A program made the translations under genes and the position numbers. DNA of 64,000 bases, taken from positions 1,075,027 to 1,139,026 of the forward strand of contig JBCCMQ010000001.1 of NCBI GenBank assembly GCA_039026235.1, written 5' to 3'. Position 1 is the first letter of the stretch. Each line of letters begins with the position of its first letter. Below the pieces are notes generated by a model. It saw only the letters and a program-made list of their open reading frames with translations. It was not told the DNA's origin and made no database searches. This stretch comes from JBCCMQ01 sp039026235 (GTDB lineage: Bacteria > Pseudomonadota > Alphaproteobacteria > Rhodobacterales > Rhodobacteraceae). Below are positions 62,659 to 64,000 of the stretch, piece by piece.

Positions 62659-63933
62659 TTAATCGCTGGAGAGTGTTCGGCTTTCCGCGGCTGCAGCCGC
62701 TTCGGCCACATACTGCTCAAGCGCCGGATCAGACGCCACATCGGCAATCCGATAAACCTCGCGCACAGCATCGACGCCAAGCACGACATTCTTTGCCACG
62801 CTGGCACTGCTGCCCACTGGGCCGTAGGGGTTGCCTGCAACCTCCAGATAGACCGACCCGGAATTTCCGGCGCGCAGTTGCGGCGGAACCTCGGACTGCG
62901 GCACCGTATAGCGTTCGCCGGCATCGAGGATCTTTTCGAACAAGACCGTACCATCAGAGGCCTGCACACGCACCCAGGCCGGGCGCACCGCAAACAGGAT
63001 GACCTCGGGCGGCACGTCTGCCAAAACCTGAACGCCTGCTGCACCGGCCGCTGGAATGGCGCCGGTCACGCCCGCGATGCGGGCCTGGCTTGCACGCATC
63101 TCGGGCGGCAGTTGCTCGGACGGGCTGGTGTCGAGCACCGGCGCGGCTGGAACTAGACCGGCAAGGGCACCGACACTGTCGGGATCAACCGCCGAAATGG
63201 GTCCATCGCGGGCCACCAGCACCGGCAGGTCCAATGCCTTCGGGCGATACAGCCGATCCAGCGCCTCTTCCGTCTCGGTTTGCGAAATCGCGACATCAGT
63301 GGCGTCTTCCACAAGACCTGTGCGCGGCTGCAGCGGATCAATCGTTGCGGTGACCCCGGGCGTCTGGGCGACAGGCGTCATCCGCACCTTTTGGATTTCC
63401 TCCAAAACGGCCCAGGCCCCATATCCGATGCCGCCCACCAAAGCCGCCAGCACGGCGATTGATGCCACCGCTTTCGGCTCGATCTCGGCCAATGCGCTGC
63501 TGGTCTTGGGCAAAAACGGCGCCGTCGGGTTTACGAAAGGATCGTCAGCCGCTGCAGTGCGCCGCGCGGTTGCATCTTTGCGGGCCGCTTGCGTTTGGCT
63601 GCTGGCATCCTTCGACATTCCGTGGGCTGTCGAGAAACCGCTTTCGTTGCAAAAGACCTCAAATGTCCATTCGGGATCCATGCCCAGGTAACGGGCGTAC
63701 GAACGGACATAGCCCGCCACGAATCCCTGAGTGTCAAATGCCGTTGGATCAGAATTCTCGATGGCCGCGATGTAGGCTGCCTTGATCTTCAGGTCGCGCT
63801 GAACATCGAGAAGGGATTTTCCGAGAGTAGCGCGTTCACCGCGCATGACATCGCCAAGACGCACGTCATAGTCGTCGAAACCCTTAAGTTTCGGCGTGGT
63901 CGAATCGACAGACGGCTTTTCCTGCCCTGCCAT
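62659..63933 (-). CDS. RodZ-like helix-turn-helix membrane protein
   Basis: 424 aa. Cytosolic HTH_25 domain (LGDVMRGERATLGKSLLDVQRDLKIKAAYIAAIEN, DTQGFVAGYVRSYARYLG), then a membrane helix (VASIAVLAALVGGIGYGAWAV) and a periplasmic DUF4115-type domain at the C-terminus (VQASDGTVLFEKILDAGERYTVP). RodZ links MreB to the wall machinery. It is common to see rodZ before ispG. ATG 63933; the region to its right may hold its promoter. Confidence 0.9.
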   Translation of the reverse strand: MAGQEKPSVDSTTPKLKGFDDYDVRLGDVMRGERATLGKSLLDVQRDLKIKAAYIAAIENSDPTAFDTQGFVAGYVRSYARYLGMDPEWTFEVFCNESGFSTAHGMSKDASSQTQAARKDATARRTAAADDPFVNPTAPFLPKTSSALAEIEPKAVASIAVLAALVGGIGYGAWAVLEEIQKVRMTPVAQTPGVTATIDPLQPRTGLVEDATDVAISQTETEEALDRLYRPKALDLPVLVARDGPISAVDPDSVGALAGLVPAAPVLDTSPSEQLPPEMRASQARIAGVTGAIPAAGAAGVQVLADVPPEVILFAVRPAWVRVQASDGTVLFEKILDAGERYTVPQSEVPPQLRAGNSGSVYLEVAGNPYGPVGSSASVAKNVVLGVDAVREVYRIADVASDPALEQYVAEAAAAAESRTLSSD

Positions 63934-64000
63934 CGGTTCTGCCTCGTATCCTCTGTCCCCAAGAGCGGTGGACGATTCGCGTCTCCCCCACCTTGGGTCA

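Overview
The window reads as chromosomal DNA of an alphaproteobacterium, most likely a Rhodobacteraceae/Roseobacter-group marine bacterium. The base composition is GC-rich. The synteny lexA-comEC-gltX-gltA, the complete valine-degradation genes, a gene-transfer-agent (GTA) type endolysin/holin pair, VPLPA-CTERM/PEP-CTERM surface proteins, tandem DUF1127 micro-proteins and an alphaproteobacterial SOS box (GAAC-N7-GAAC) before uvrA all fit. No rRNA, tRNA, CRISPR array, insertion sequence or prophage was recognised. This assignment comes from reading the sequence only, with no database search.

Layout. 1-5.3 kb: C-terminal end of LexA, ComEC (minus), gltX and gltA. 5.4-13.5 kb (minus): a PaaG-like hydratase/isomerase, ccmH, ccmF, a GTA-type holin and endolysin, ccmE, argC, murI and a PlsC-like acyltransferase. 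The lysis pair is inserted between ccmE and ccmF. 13.5-18 kb: a giant indolepyruvate ferredoxin oxidoreductase divergent from a LysR regulator, with an inverted repeat between them. 18.1-26 kb: a candidate sRNA, purL, bolA, grxD, zapA with a coiled-coil partner, a structured RNA that may be 6S, tkt, a 48-residue membrane protein and gap. 26-31 kb: ppk2, two DUF1127 genes, coaD, a CBS protein, a LysR regulator and mmsA. 31-33 kb: two paralogous VPLPA-CTERM proteins. 33-38.5 kb: a YbdK-type GCS2 ligase, the isobutyryl-CoA dehydrogenase / 3-hydroxyisobutyryl-CoA hydrolase / mmsB operon, and a DUF2807 protein. 38.6-50.5 kb: uvrA, two MFS transporters, an HxlR regulator with a divergent hydrolase, a PEP-CTERM protein, lpd, a DUF924 protein, queA and bcp. 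50.5-51 kb: a poorly explained stretch with a leftward terminator. 51-64 kb: cell-envelope genes (DUF455, M23 peptidase-bactofilin pair, PBP1A, amidase, M48 peptidase, RodZ) plus prfB, an aminotransferase and ispG.

How the genes work together. mmsA and the acyl-CoA dehydrogenase/hydrolase/mmsB operon together cover valine breakdown from isobutyryl-CoA to propionyl-CoA. tkt and gap belong to central carbon metabolism. The ccm genes mature c-type cytochromes. M23-bactofilin, PBP1A, amidase and RodZ shape the cell wall. LexA and the uvrA SOS box belong to one damage response.

The most interesting signals are regulatory. The GTA-type endolysin has its Shine-Dalgarno buried in a perfect 9-bp hairpin, with a near-consensus CtrA site just upstream. 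The first DUF1127 gene has a similar ribosome-site-masking hairpin. A compact sRNA-like unit with a CCUCC motif precedes purL. A structured RNA with a perfect TGTGA-N6-TCACA site upstream precedes tkt. A perfect CtrA-type site lies upstream of the DUF2807 gene.
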